From: Culturomica sp.
Lineage (GTDB): Bacteria; Bacteroidota; Bacteroidia; Bacteroidales; Marinifilaceae
NCBI GenBank assembly: GCA_031262745.1
Contig: JAISHE010000012.1
Span: 38,706 to 102,705 of the forward strand
Direction of reading: 5' to 3'
Length of the DNA stretch: 64,000 nt
The notes beneath the pieces were generated by a model that did not search any database, was not told the origin of the DNA, and worked only from the letters and a program-made list of their open reading frames with translations. The position numbers were made by a program, and so were the translations under genes. This document shows, piece after piece, positions 50,302 to 59,816 of this stretch (positions are counted from its first letter, which is position 1; each line of letters begins with the position of its first letter).

Positions 50302-53300
50302 ATGAAGCCTTCATTTTTCATTGATAGACCGATTTTTTCATCGGTAATTTCTATTCTGATAGTTTTGATAGGTGTGATTGCAATGTATATGTTGCCGGTG
50401 GATCAATATCCGCAGATAACTCCGCCTGTTGTAAAAGTTTCGGCTTCATATCCGGGCGCAAGTGCCATGACTGTTGCCCAAGCTGTGGCAACTCCCATAG
50501 AGCAGGAACTTAACGGAACGCCGGGGATGTTATACATGGAGTCGAATTCTTCTAACACCGGCGGACTTTCCGTGAATATAACTTTTGACATTTCTACCGA
50601 TCCGGCTTTGGCTGCCGTTGAGGTACAAAATAGAGTGAAACTTGCAGAATCACGCTTGCCGGCAGAAGTGGTGCAAAACGGTGTGTCCGTTGAACAGCAA
50701 TCACTCAGTCAGTTGATGACCATCTGTCTGAAATCTTCCGTTGAACGTTTTGATGAGGTTTATTTGAGCAATTACGCAACTATCAATGTTTTGGATATAC
50801 TTCGTCGTTTGCCGGGTGTGGGACGTGTTTCAAACATCGGTAGTCGCTACTACGGTATGGATATTTGGGTAATGCCCGACCGTATGGCTAATTTCGGCTT
50901 GACGGTGAAGGATATACAAGATGCTTTAAAGGATCAAAACCGTGAATCGGCAGCCGGAGTTTTAGGTCAGCAACCTATGACGGGCATTGATATAACGATC
51001 CCGATTGCAACTAAGGGACGACTTTCTACGGTTCAGGAATTTGAAGAGATAGTTGTGAAAGTAAAGTCCGACGGCTCGATTATTCGACTGAAAGATGTGG
51101 CAAGAGTTGCGCTCGAAGCATCTTCTTATTCTACGGAAAGCGGTATCAACGGTGAAAATGCGGCAGTGTTGGGCATCTATATGTTGCCCGGTGCGAACGC
51201 TTTGGAGGTGGCAACTAATGTGAAAACGGCTATGGAAGAAATCAGCCGCAATATGCCGGAAGGAATTTTCTATGAGGTACCTTTTGATATAACCACTTAT
51301 ATTTCCGAATCGGTTCACGAGGTGTATAAAACGCTTTTTGAAGCTTTGTTTCTCGTGATACTTGTGGTGTTTCTTTCACTTCAAAATTGGCGGGCATCGG
51401 TTGTACCGCTCGTAGCGGTTCCCATTTCGCTTATAGGTACTTTCGGAGCGATGTATGTGCTTGGTTTTTCTTTGAACATGCTAACGCTGTTGGGGCTTGT
51501 GCTCGCAATCGGTATAGTTGTGGACGATGCTATTGTTGTGGTGGAAGCTGTGGAAAATTATATGGAAAAGGACAGACTTTCGCCTCGTGAGGCAACGAAA
51601 AAAGCAATGAACGGTTTGAGCGGTGCTTTGATAGCAACTTCTTTGGTGCTGGTGGCTGTTTTTGTTCCCGTTAGTTTTCTCGGTGGTATCACCGGCATGC
51701 TTTATCGGCAGTTTGCAATCACAATAGCGGTGTCGGTACTGATTTCTACCGTTGTGGCACTCACTTTAAGTCCTGCCATGTGTGCCGTTATTTTGCGACC
51801 GTCAAAAAGTGAAAATAAAAAAGTATGGCTATTTCGTAAAATAAACGAATGGCTGAATGTAGGCAACACAAAATATCTCAAAATAATAGAATTAGCTGTT
51901 GTAAGGCATAAAAGAGTGCTTGCCGGTTTTGGGATTTTATTGATAGCAATTTTCGTTATGAACAAAATTGTGCCGAGCAGTTTCCTACCCGAAGAAGATC
52001 AAGGTTATTTCAGCGTGGAACTTGAATTGCCGGAAGGTGCAACTCTCGACCGCACGAGAGTCGTTGCCGACAGAGCAATTGCATATCTTACGAAGCATAA
52101 AGCCGTTGAATATGTTCTAAACGTTACGGGAAGCAGCAATCGCGTAGGCACCAATCAAGCCCGTGCTTTGCTTACCGTTATACTCAAACCTTGGGATGAG
52201 CGTGGAATGAAGATTCAAAAAGTTATGGATGATGTGAAAAAAGAGTTCTACAACTATCCGGAAGCCAAAGTTTATCTTTCCACGCCTCCGGTGGTGCCGG
52301 GTCTCGGCTCGTCGGGAGGTTTTGAAATGCAAGTGGAAGCACGCGGAGATGCAAGCTATGCACAATTGTTTAAATCAGTGGATACTTTGTTTTATCATGC
52401 TTCTCGTGATAAAAAATTGTCGGGAATGTCGTCTTCTTTGCAGTCGGAAATTCCGCAATTATATTTCGATGTGGATAGAGACAAAGCCAAATTGCTGGGC
52501 ATACCGCTTGCCGATATTTATTCCACAATGAAAGCCTACACCGGTTCTGTATATGTGAATGATTTTAATATGTTTAATCGTATTTATAGGGTGTACATAC
52601 AGGCAGATGCACCGTTTAGAGCACGCCCCGACAATCTTAATTTCTACTTTGTGAGATCATCTTCCGGAGAAATGATTAACCTGACGGCTTTGGGGAATGC
52701 CGAGTATAGCACTGGTCCGGGGAATATACGTCGTTTTAATATGTTTAACACGGCTGTTGTAAGAGGTAATGCGGCTTCCGGTTACAGTTCGGGAGAGGCA
52801 ATGGATAGAATCGAAGAATTGGCTACCGAACTTTTACCTGAAAATATAGGCATAGAGTGGAGCGGACTTTCCTATCAGGAAAAAAACGCAGAAGGGCAAT
52901 TGGGAATAGTATTGTTGCTCGTTTTATCGTTTGTGTTTTTATTTCTCGCTGCTTTGTATGAAAGTTGGTTGATACCGGCTGCGGTGCTGCTTTCGTTGCC
53001 TGTTGCTGCTTTGGGTGCCTATTTGGGTATCGGAGTGTTCGGACTTGAAAATGATGTTTATTTTCAAATAGGCTTGGTAACTTTGGTGGGTTTGGCGGCA
53101 AAGAATGCAATATTAATTGTGGAATTTGCAAAAGTTGACATGGAAAACGGAGCAAGTGCATTGGATGCGGCTTTAAATGCAGCGAGACAACGTTTCCGAC
53201 CGATATTGATGACGTCTTTGGCTTTTATTCTCGGCTTATTACCGTTGGTGTTGGCAGCAGGACCGGGTTCGGCAAGTAGGCATTCGCTCGGTACGGGAGT

Positions 53301-53430
53301 TTTCTTCGGAATGTTGGCTGCCGTAACGGCAGGAATTGTTATGGTTCCGTTCTTCTTTGTGATAATCAATAAAGCAAAGCAAAAATTTTCGGATAAGCTA
53401 AGAGATTTACTACATAAATACGAACTCTAA
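50302..53430 (+). CDS. RND efflux transporter permease (HAE1/AcrB family)
   Basis: MKPSFFIDRPIFSSVISILIVLIGVIAMYMLPVDQYPQITPPVVKVSASYPGASAMTV...LAIGIVVDDAIVVVEAVE. Confidence 0.97.
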   Translation: MKPSFFIDRPIFSSVISILIVLIGVIAMYMLPVDQYPQITPPVVKVSASYPGASAMTVAQAVATPIEQELNGTPGMLYMESNSSNTGGLSVNITFDISTDPALAAVEVQNRVKLAESRLPAEVVQNGVSVEQQSLSQLMTICLKSSVERFDEVYLSNYATINVLDILRRLPGVGRVSNIGSRYYGMDIWVMPDRMANFGLTVKDIQDALKDQNRESAAGVLGQQPMTGIDITIPIATKGRLSTVQEFEEIVVKVKSDGSIIRLKDVARVALEASSYSTESGINGENAAVLGIYMLPGANALEVATNVKTAMEEISRNMPEGIFYEVPFDITTYISESVHEVYKTLFEALFLVILVVFLSLQNWRASVVPLVAVPISLIGTFGAMYVLGFSLNMLTLLGLVLAIGIVVDDAIVVVEAVENYMEKDRLSPREATKKAMNGLSGALIATSLVLVAVFVPVSFLGGITGMLYRQFAITIAVSVLISTVVALTLSPAMCAVILRPSKSENKKVWLFRKINEWLNVGNTKYLKIIELAVVRHKRVLAGFGILLIAIFVMNKIVPSSFLPEEDQGYFSVELELPEGATLDRTRVVADRAIAYLTKHKAVEYVLNVTGSSNRVGTNQARALLTVILKPWDERGMKIQKVMDDVKKEFYNYPEAKVYLSTPPVVPGLGSSGGFEMQVEARGDASYAQLFKSVDTLFYHASRDKKLSGMSSSLQSEIPQLYFDVDRDKAKLLGIPLADIYSTMKAYTGSVYVNDFNMFNRIYRVYIQADAPFRARPDNLNFYFVRSSSGEMINLTALGNAEYSTGPGNIRRFNMFNTAVVRGNAASGYSSGEAMDRIEELATELLPENIGIEWSGLSYQEKNAEGQLGIVLLLVLSFVFLFLAALYESWLIPAAVLLSLPVAALGAYLGIGVFGLENDVYFQIGLVTLVGLAAKNAILIVEFAKVDMENGASALDAALNAARQRFRPILMTSLAFILGLLPLVLAAGPGSASRHSLGTGVFFGMLAAVTAGIVMVPFFFVIINKAKQKFSDKLRDLLHKYEL

Positions 53431-54785
53431 TGAAAGCGAACTCAATCATATATGTTCTAATATTAAGCTTTGCTTTTGTTTCATGCAAGGTGGGTAGTAA
53501 ATACGGCAAGCATGAAATGAATTTACCTGCTTCGCTTGACACTGCTTCGCAACAAGGTTTGATTTCGATAGGAGAATTGCAATGGAAAGATGTTTTTCGC
53601 GATAGTGTGTTGCAACTGATGATTTCCGAATCACTCACGTTGAATAAGGATATGTTGATAGCTGTAGCTAAGGTTAAAGAAGCAAAAGCTATGCAACGCA
53701 CAACGAGAGCCGACATTTTTCCGAGTGTGGGAGCAAAACTTGCCGGTGAAAGGGAGTATGCCGTCTCAGGAAGTAACACTTTTGAAGCGAAAGCATTGTT
53801 GTCGTGGGAAGTGGATTTATGGGGCAAATTGCGTTGGGCGGATCAGGCTGCGCTTGCAGCTTACATGCAAACAGTTGAGGGAGTTAATGCCTTACGTCTC
53901 ACGCTTATTGCAGACGTTGTTTCCGCTTATTTTGAATTGATTGCTTTGGACGGAGAGTTGAGCATTGTAAAACAGACTCTTGAAGCACAGCGTAAAAGCA
54001 TGGAGTTGGTGAGACTGCGTTTTGAGGGAGGTATCACGTCTGAAACCGTTCTACGACAATCGCAGGTGGAGCTTGCTAAAACCGAAAATCTTCTACCTAC
54101 TTTGGAACGTTCAATTCGCTTGAAAGAGAATGAACTTAGTTTACTAATAGGGAAATATCCCCACAAGATTGTGAGAAATGCGGATATTCGTTTTCAAACT
54201 TCTTTGGATACTTTGCCTGTGGGCTTACCTTCGGAACTATTGGAAAGGCGTCCCGATATTCGTCAGGCGGATTATCAACTTCGTGAAGCTAATGCCGAAA
54301 TAGGTGTTGCCTACGCTTCTATGTTTCCAAGCATTAGTCTCACGGGTCAATACGGTTTTGAAAGCTCCGAACTCTCGGATTTACTTTCCGGCAATTACTT
54401 CGATATAGCCGGTCAACTATTGGCACCGATTTTCAATGCCGGTAAAAATCGTGCGCGTTTACGTGCTAAAAAAGCTGTTTTTGAACAAAAAGTTTACGCC
54501 TACGAAAAGACCGTATTGACGGCGTTTAAGGAAGTTAACGATGCTTTACTTTCCCTACGAAAGACAAAGGAAATCAAAAAGTCTTATTTCGATTTGCAAT
54601 CTTCCGCAAGTGTCTATTTGGAGTTGGCTAAATTACAATATATCAACGGAGTAATTGATTATCTTGATGTGCTTGATGCGCAGCGTGTTTATTTTGACGC
54701 TCGCACCGGTTATAATAATGCTGCTCGCGATGAACTTTTAGACCTTGTCATGCTCTACAAATCACTTGGCGGAGGTTGGAAATGA
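53430..54785 (+). CDS. Outer-membrane efflux lipoprotein (NodT/OprM family)
   Basis: Lipobox FVSCK; LLSWEVDLWGKLRWADQAALAAY...ELLERRPDIRQADYQLREANAEIGVAYASMFPSISLTGQYGF. Confidence 0.95.
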   Translation: MKANSIIYVLILSFAFVSCKVGSKYGKHEMNLPASLDTASQQGLISIGELQWKDVFRDSVLQLMISESLTLNKDMLIAVAKVKEAKAMQRTTRADIFPSVGAKLAGEREYAVSGSNTFEAKALLSWEVDLWGKLRWADQAALAAYMQTVEGVNALRLTLIADVVSAYFELIALDGELSIVKQTLEAQRKSMELVRLRFEGGITSETVLRQSQVELAKTENLLPTLERSIRLKENELSLLIGKYPHKIVRNADIRFQTSLDTLPVGLPSELLERRPDIRQADYQLREANAEIGVAYASMFPSISLTGQYGFESSELSDLLSGNYFDIAGQLLAPIFNAGKNRARLRAKKAVFEQKVYAYEKTVLTAFKEVNDALLSLRKTKEIKKSYFDLQSSASVYLELAKLQYINGVIDYLDVLDAQRVYFDARTGYNNAARDELLDLVMLYKSLGGGWK

Positions 54786-54856
54786 AATAAAATTATATTA
54801 TTGAAACCTTTTAAGTCGGAATATAGTAAAAAGTAGAAATTTAATAAAATAAAATC

Positions 54857-55132
54857 ATGGAACACAATGTAATACACGTAGCATCAAAGAATGCTTTTGT
54901 TATCGAAGAAAACGGTCATCAGGCTTATGTTTTATACAAAATCTTCGGAGACGTAATGGATATTCAGCACACAATTGTGCCGGAAGAATTACAAAACAGC
55001 GGAGTCGGTTCGGCTTTGGTGAAAGCAGCTTTGGAATTTAGTGAAAAATCAGGTTTGAAAGTGGAGCCTTCTTGTCCTTTTGCTCGTGCCTACATGGCAA
55101 GACATAAAGAGTATCAGCATTTGATGGCTTAA
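54857..55132 (+). CDS. GNAT-like N-acetyltransferase (YjdJ-type small)
   Basis: TIVPEELQNSGVGSALVKAALEFSEKSGLKVEPSCPFARAYMARHKEYQHL. Confidence 0.88.
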   Translation: MEHNVIHVASKNAFVIEENGHQAYVLYKIFGDVMDIQHTIVPEELQNSGVGSALVKAALEFSEKSGLKVEPSCPFARAYMARHKEYQHLMA

Positions 55133-55141
55133 TCCAAAAAT

Positions 55142-55182
55142 AAAACCGGTAGTTACCATAACAGCTACCGGTTTTGTTTTTT
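55142..55182 (+). terminator. Rho-independent terminator
   Basis: AAAACCGGTAG-N12-CTACCGGTTTT followed by GTTTTTT. Confidence 0.85.
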
Positions 55183-55197
55183 AATACACTACCTTAA

Positions 55198-56154
55198 TTA
55201 AATAGGTGAATTTTTGTATAAACTTGCATAGTTGTTAGGGGTGCTGCTATACTCGTCGGCAAATTCTTCAATTTCACGACTTTTTGCAAAATCCGTTTGC
55301 GCACCTTCAATATCGCCCATATTCTCCTTAACTTCTCCTCGCATAGCCCAAATAATGTAGGATTCGGGATTGGTGTCTAAAGCTTCTGTGAGAAATTCTA
55401 CGGCTTCCTGCGCTTTGCCGTTTTCCATTAAAGCACGTCCTTTTTCGGCATAAGCCTGTTCATTAAAAGGATTTATTTCAATCACGCGGTCATAATCAAT
55501 CAATGCTTCTTTTATTTTGTCCTTAGCTTTGTGGATTTTTGCACGCAGCAACATCGCATTTTCATTTTCGGGAGATATTTTTAGAATCTTGGTTATATCT
55601 GCCGACACGCGGTTATGGTGTTCTTTGCGTTCAAAGTTTATTTCGGATCTCATCAGATAAGCATTGATACATTCGGGAGCAATTTCAATGACATTTGTAA
55701 GATGCACGACAGCTTCTTCCGTTTGATTCAGATCTCTGTAAGCCTGTGCAAGCATCAAATAACTTTTGGTCGTTTCCGGTTCCAATGCGATAGCGTTTTT
55801 ACAGTCAGCGATGGTTTCTTCATATTCTTTAAGTTGCAGGAAAAGTTCTGCACGATTGATATAGTTTAAAGCATTGTCAGGCTCCATACCGATTAGTTTG
55901 GAGTAGATACTTATTGCATCTTCTTTGAAATCCTCCGATTTGTAGGCAAGAGCAAGATAATTCAGCACTTCGCTGTCCTCCCTTATGTGTAAAGCCCTTT
56001 CAAAACACAGTACAGCATATTTTATTTTACCCATTTTCAGAGCTTTGATACCGTCGTATTTAAAGATGTCAAAGTTTTTTTTCAGATTTTTCTCGTTGAT
56101 TATTTCTTCTGTTTTGTCTTTTTTACTAAAAAGAGAGGTGAAAAAATTTGCCAT
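55198..56154 (-). CDS. TPR-repeat protein
   Basis: Multiple 34-aa TPR units (e.g. KIKYAVLCFERALHIREDSEVLNYLALAY, EALIDYDRVIEINPFNEQAYAEKGRALMENGKAQEAVEFL). Confidence 0.85.
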   Translation of the reverse strand: MANFFTSLFSKKDKTEEIINEKNLKKNFDIFKYDGIKALKMGKIKYAVLCFERALHIREDSEVLNYLALAYKSEDFKEDAISIYSKLIGMEPDNALNYINRAELFLQLKEYEETIADCKNAIALEPETTKSYLMLAQAYRDLNQTEEAVVHLTNVIEIAPECINAYLMRSEINFERKEHHNRVSADITKILKISPENENAMLLRAKIHKAKDKIKEALIDYDRVIEINPFNEQAYAEKGRALMENGKAQEAVEFLTEALDTNPESYIIWAMRGEVKENMGDIEGAQTDFAKSREIEEFADEYSSTPNNYASLYKNSPI

Positions 56155-56241
56155 TATTACTCGTTTTTTATAGAGGTCTTATTTTTTTTGCGAAAATAGT
56201 AAAAATATTTATCTTTACGCCTCAATGAGTTTATTAATAAT

Positions 56242-58344
56242 ATGAATATAGATATGAAGAAAACGTTTGTTATGATTGCTTTGGCTGTTAGTATGGGAGC
56301 CTGTTGCTGTGATGAAAAAGTTGAAAATCCGTTTTTCACCGACTACACAACTCCTTTTGGAGTACCACCCTTTGAAGAGATTAAGTTAAAACACTATATG
56401 CCCGCCTTTGAACGGGGTATGGAAGAGCAAAATAAGGAGATTGAGGCTATTGTTTCAAATAAGTCTGCTGATTTTGAAAATACGATAGTGGCACTTGATC
56501 AATCCGGAAAGTTATTAAGGAAAGTAAGTTCTGTTCTTTATGGACAAAACTCCGCTAATACTTCCGATTCGATGCAGATGATAGTTAAGGAATTATCTCC
56601 TAAACTTTCAAAACACGATGATGATATTTATCTGAATGAGGCACTTTTTGCAAAAGTGAAGGAAGTATATGAAAAGAAAGATAAACTGAATTTGGATAAA
56701 GAACAGTCTAAACTTCTCGAAGAAACCTATAAAGATTTTGTGAGAAGCGGTGCTAATTTGGCTGCCGAAAAACAAACTCGTTTGAGAGAATTAAACAGTA
56801 GACTCTCTCTTTTGCAACTCACTTTCGGTCAAAACATGTTGAAGGAAACCAATGCCTTTAAATTGGTTGTTGACAAAGCCGAAGATTTGTCGGGACTTTC
56901 CGAAGCGCAGATTGCAACGGCAGCCGAAACTGCCAAAGCTGCCGGAATGGAAGGTAAATGGGTGTTCACGTTGCATAATCCGAGCATAATGCCGTTTTTG
57001 CAATATTCCGACAAACGTGATTTGAGAGAAAAAATATTTAATGCTTATATAAATAGAGGTAACAACAATAACGAGAATGACAATAAAGCTGTTGTTAAGG
57101 AGTTGGTTACTCTGCGTTTGGAAAAGGCGAAACTCATGGGATATGAAGATTATGCCGCATTTGTTTTGGAAGAACGCATGGCAAAGAATGCCGATAATGT
57201 TTATAAACTTCTATACGACGTGTGGACGCCTGCATTAGTGCAAACAAAGAAGGAACTTGCCGAGATGACGAAATTGATGCCCAAAGCGGAAGGTACATTA
57301 AAAGGTTGGGATTGGAGTTATTACAGTGATAAGGTGAAAGGTAGCAAGTTTAATTTTGATGAAAACGAATTGCGTCCTTATTTGAAGTTGGAAAATGTGC
57401 GTGAAGGGATGTTTTATGTTGCCAACAAATTGTATGGCATAACGTTCACTCAACTTTCAAATATTCCTCTGCCTCATCCCGAAGCAACGGCTTTTGAGTG
57501 CAAGGATAAAGACGGCACTCATCTCGGAGTGCTCTACTTTGACTTCTTCCCGAGAGAAAGCAAGAGAGGCGGTGCATGGTGCGGCACTTATCGTTCACAA
57601 ACTTACAAAGACGGAGTGCGCTTGGCACCGGTGGTAACCATAGTTTGTAATTTCACTAAGCCTTCCGGTGATAAACCGGCACTTTTGAATGCCGACGAAG
57701 CAGAAACCATGTTTCATGAATTCGGTCATGCTTTGCACAATTTATTTAAGGATGTTCATTACTACGGTGTTTCCGGTGTTCCGCGTGATTTTGTGGAACT
57801 ACCTTCGCAGATTATGGAGCATTGGGTGTTCCAACCGGAAGTATTGAAAGTGTATGCCAAACATTATCAGACCGGCGAGGTTATACCTGCCGAACTACTC
57901 AAAAAATTGGATGCAAGTTCTAAATTCGGTCAAGGTTTTGCCACTTCGGAATATGTGGAAGCTTCCGTATTGGATATGGATTTACATGTGTTGAAGTCAA
58001 TACCTGCAGATTTTAATGTATTGACTTTTGAAAACGATGTGATGAAGAAAATGGGAGCATTGAGCCAGATACCGCCTCGCTACCGTTCAACGTATTTCAA
58101 CCACACAATGGGTGGAGGCTACACAGCCGGTTACTACAGTTATTTGTGGTCGGAAGTTCTTGATTGCGATGCTTTTGAGGCTTTTGTCGAAACAGGTAAT
58201 ATTTTTGATCCCGCCACAGCCGATAAATTCCGTAAGTATATTCTAACTCCGGGAGGTATTGATGATGCCGAAACGATGTATGTTAACTTCCGTGGCAAGG
58301 AAGCCGGTATCGATCCGCTGTTAAAGAACAGGGGATTGAAGTAA
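56242..58344 (+). CDS. M3-family metallopeptidase (Dcp/oligopeptidase), lipoprotein
   Basis: ETMFHEFGHALHNLF (HExxH), FTDYTTPFGVPPFEEIKLKHYMPAFERGMEEQ. Confidence 0.95.
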   Translation: MNIDMKKTFVMIALAVSMGACCCDEKVENPFFTDYTTPFGVPPFEEIKLKHYMPAFERGMEEQNKEIEAIVSNKSADFENTIVALDQSGKLLRKVSSVLYGQNSANTSDSMQMIVKELSPKLSKHDDDIYLNEALFAKVKEVYEKKDKLNLDKEQSKLLEETYKDFVRSGANLAAEKQTRLRELNSRLSLLQLTFGQNMLKETNAFKLVVDKAEDLSGLSEAQIATAAETAKAAGMEGKWVFTLHNPSIMPFLQYSDKRDLREKIFNAYINRGNNNNENDNKAVVKELVTLRLEKAKLMGYEDYAAFVLEERMAKNADNVYKLLYDVWTPALVQTKKELAEMTKLMPKAEGTLKGWDWSYYSDKVKGSKFNFDENELRPYLKLENVREGMFYVANKLYGITFTQLSNIPLPHPEATAFECKDKDGTHLGVLYFDFFPRESKRGGAWCGTYRSQTYKDGVRLAPVVTIVCNFTKPSGDKPALLNADEAETMFHEFGHALHNLFKDVHYYGVSGVPRDFVELPSQIMEHWVFQPEVLKVYAKHYQTGEVIPAELLKKLDASSKFGQGFATSEYVEASVLDMDLHVLKSIPADFNVLTFENDVMKKMGALSQIPPRYRSTYFNHTMGGGYTAGYYSYLWSEVLDCDAFEAFVETGNIFDPATADKFRKYILTPGGIDDAETMYVNFRGKEAGIDPLLKNRGLK

Positions 58345-58384
58345 AATACTAAAATTGAGATATTAGTGTTAGTAAATATTAGCC

Positions 58385-58430
58385 GCCCCGTCCCCTAAGA
58401 TATTATTTGAAGGAGACGGGGCTATTTTTA
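58385..58430 (+). terminator. Rho-independent terminator after M3 peptidase
   Basis: GCCCCGTC (58385-58392) / GACGGGGC (58415-58422) followed by TATTTTTA. Confidence 0.8.
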
Positions 58431-58448
58431 ACCATAAAATTTAAAGCT

Positions 58449-59315
58449 ATGAAATTTGTTGATCCTTCGGAACTGATTGTTAACAATGACGGTAGTATAT
58501 TTCATCTTCATTTATTGCCGGAAGAATTGGCTGACACGGTAATTTTAGTCGGTGATCCCAACAGAGTTGCCACAGTTGCAGCCTATTTTGATAAAATCGA
58601 GATACAAAAGAATAATAGAGAATTTTTCACTTGCACCGGTATCTACAAGGGAAAGAGGATGACGGTGCTTTCCACCGGCATAGGCACAGATAATATCGAC
58701 ATCGTTTTGACGGAGTTAGATGCTTTGGCAAATATTGATTTGAAGAAGCGCATGCCGAAAGAGGGACACCGTAAGTTGCGCATTGTCAGGCTGGGCACCA
58801 GCGGTTCCGTCCAACCGGATATTGAGTTGGGCGTTATGGTGAGTGCTCATATAAGCGTTGGTTTTGACGGTTTGTTAAGTTTTTATGCCGGACGTAATGA
58901 AGTGTCGTTAAAGGATTATGAGGAGGCTTTCGTTAGACATACCAACTATAATCCGCTTTGTGCACGACCTTATTTTGTGGAAAATTCACGTGAATTGATA
59001 GAGCTTTTTGCCGATGCAACGCTTGAAGGTATAACAATTTCCACTCCGGGGTTCTATGGTCCTCAGGGGCGTTCTTTGCGTCTTCCTCTCGCAGATCCTC
59101 AACTTAATGACAAGATTGAAACCTTTCGTCATAACGGTAAACGCTTAACAAATTTTGAAATGGAAAGTTCTGCGGTTGCCGGATTATCCCGATTGTTGGG
59201 ACATGATTCGTTGACAATATGCACAATCATAGATAATAGATTTATGAAGTCAATGAATGTGGATTATAAAAAGTCTATTGCCATGATGATCGAAATGGCA
59301 TTGGAAAAGTTGTAG
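58449..59315 (+). CDS. Nucleoside phosphorylase (uridine phosphorylase-like)
   Basis: VILVGDPNRVATVAAYF...TVLSTGIGTDNIDIVLTELDALANID...RLGTSGSVQPDIELGVMVSA; ORF-track start 58407 lies in a terminator hairpin, so ATG 58449 is preferred. Confidence 0.9.
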   Translation: MKFVDPSELIVNNDGSIFHLHLLPEELADTVILVGDPNRVATVAAYFDKIEIQKNNREFFTCTGIYKGKRMTVLSTGIGTDNIDIVLTELDALANIDLKKRMPKEGHRKLRIVRLGTSGSVQPDIELGVMVSAHISVGFDGLLSFYAGRNEVSLKDYEEAFVRHTNYNPLCARPYFVENSRELIELFADATLEGITISTPGFYGPQGRSLRLPLADPQLNDKIETFRHNGKRLTNFEMESSAVAGLSRLLGHDSLTICTIIDNRFMKSMNVDYKKSIAMMIEMALEKL

Positions 59316-59512
59316 GGGCGTATGGCATACGCCCGAAAAATCAACAATGGATTGAAATACCCCAACAATGTCGCTAACCCTCGTAGGGGCAACCCTTGTG
59401 GTTGCCCTATTGTTATTTGGGACAACCATATCATTTTGGGCAACCACAAGGGTTGCCCCTACGATTGACAATGGGTTTAAACCCATTGTTATTGTATGCC
59501 ATACGCCCGTAC
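59312..59512. repeat. Nested inverted-repeat (MITE-like) element, GTAGGGGC family
   Basis: Outer arms GTAGGGGCGTATGGCATAC (59312-59330) / GTATGCCATACGCCCGTAC (59494-59512); inner arms CGTAGGGGCAACCCTTGTGGTTGCCC (from 59382) / GGGCAACCACAAGGGTTGCCCCTACG (59438-59463). Confidence 0.88.
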
Positions 59513-59816
59513 ATTACAGGCGTTGCGGGTATTATATTGTGGGGCGTGAAAATTTTTCTAACATTATTTTGCGGATATTAAAAATTATTTTTTTACATTT
59601 GCATCGCAATAGTTTCCTTGCAAAAACCATGGTTAATTTCGCCTCTTTTTTTCCCTTTTTCGGTCTCTTCCGTTTTCATTTTGGTATGATGTAATTGTTT
59701 AAAAATATTGCAGTTAGCCTCTTTTTGCAAACAACCCTATTTCATTGATTTTCATCGATTTTTGGGGCTAAAAAACCCATGGATTTCGAAATTTTTTAAT
59801 TTGTGGCTGTATCCTG

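Noticed and set aside
49162-54785. RND tripartite operon as novel
   Set aside because: Standard adaptor-permease-outer-membrane factor arrangement; no unusual fusion or insertion seen.
59370-59694. ORFs 59368-59694 and 59396-59581
   Set aside because: They run through the inverted-repeat element and non-coding DNA; no domain or credible start context.
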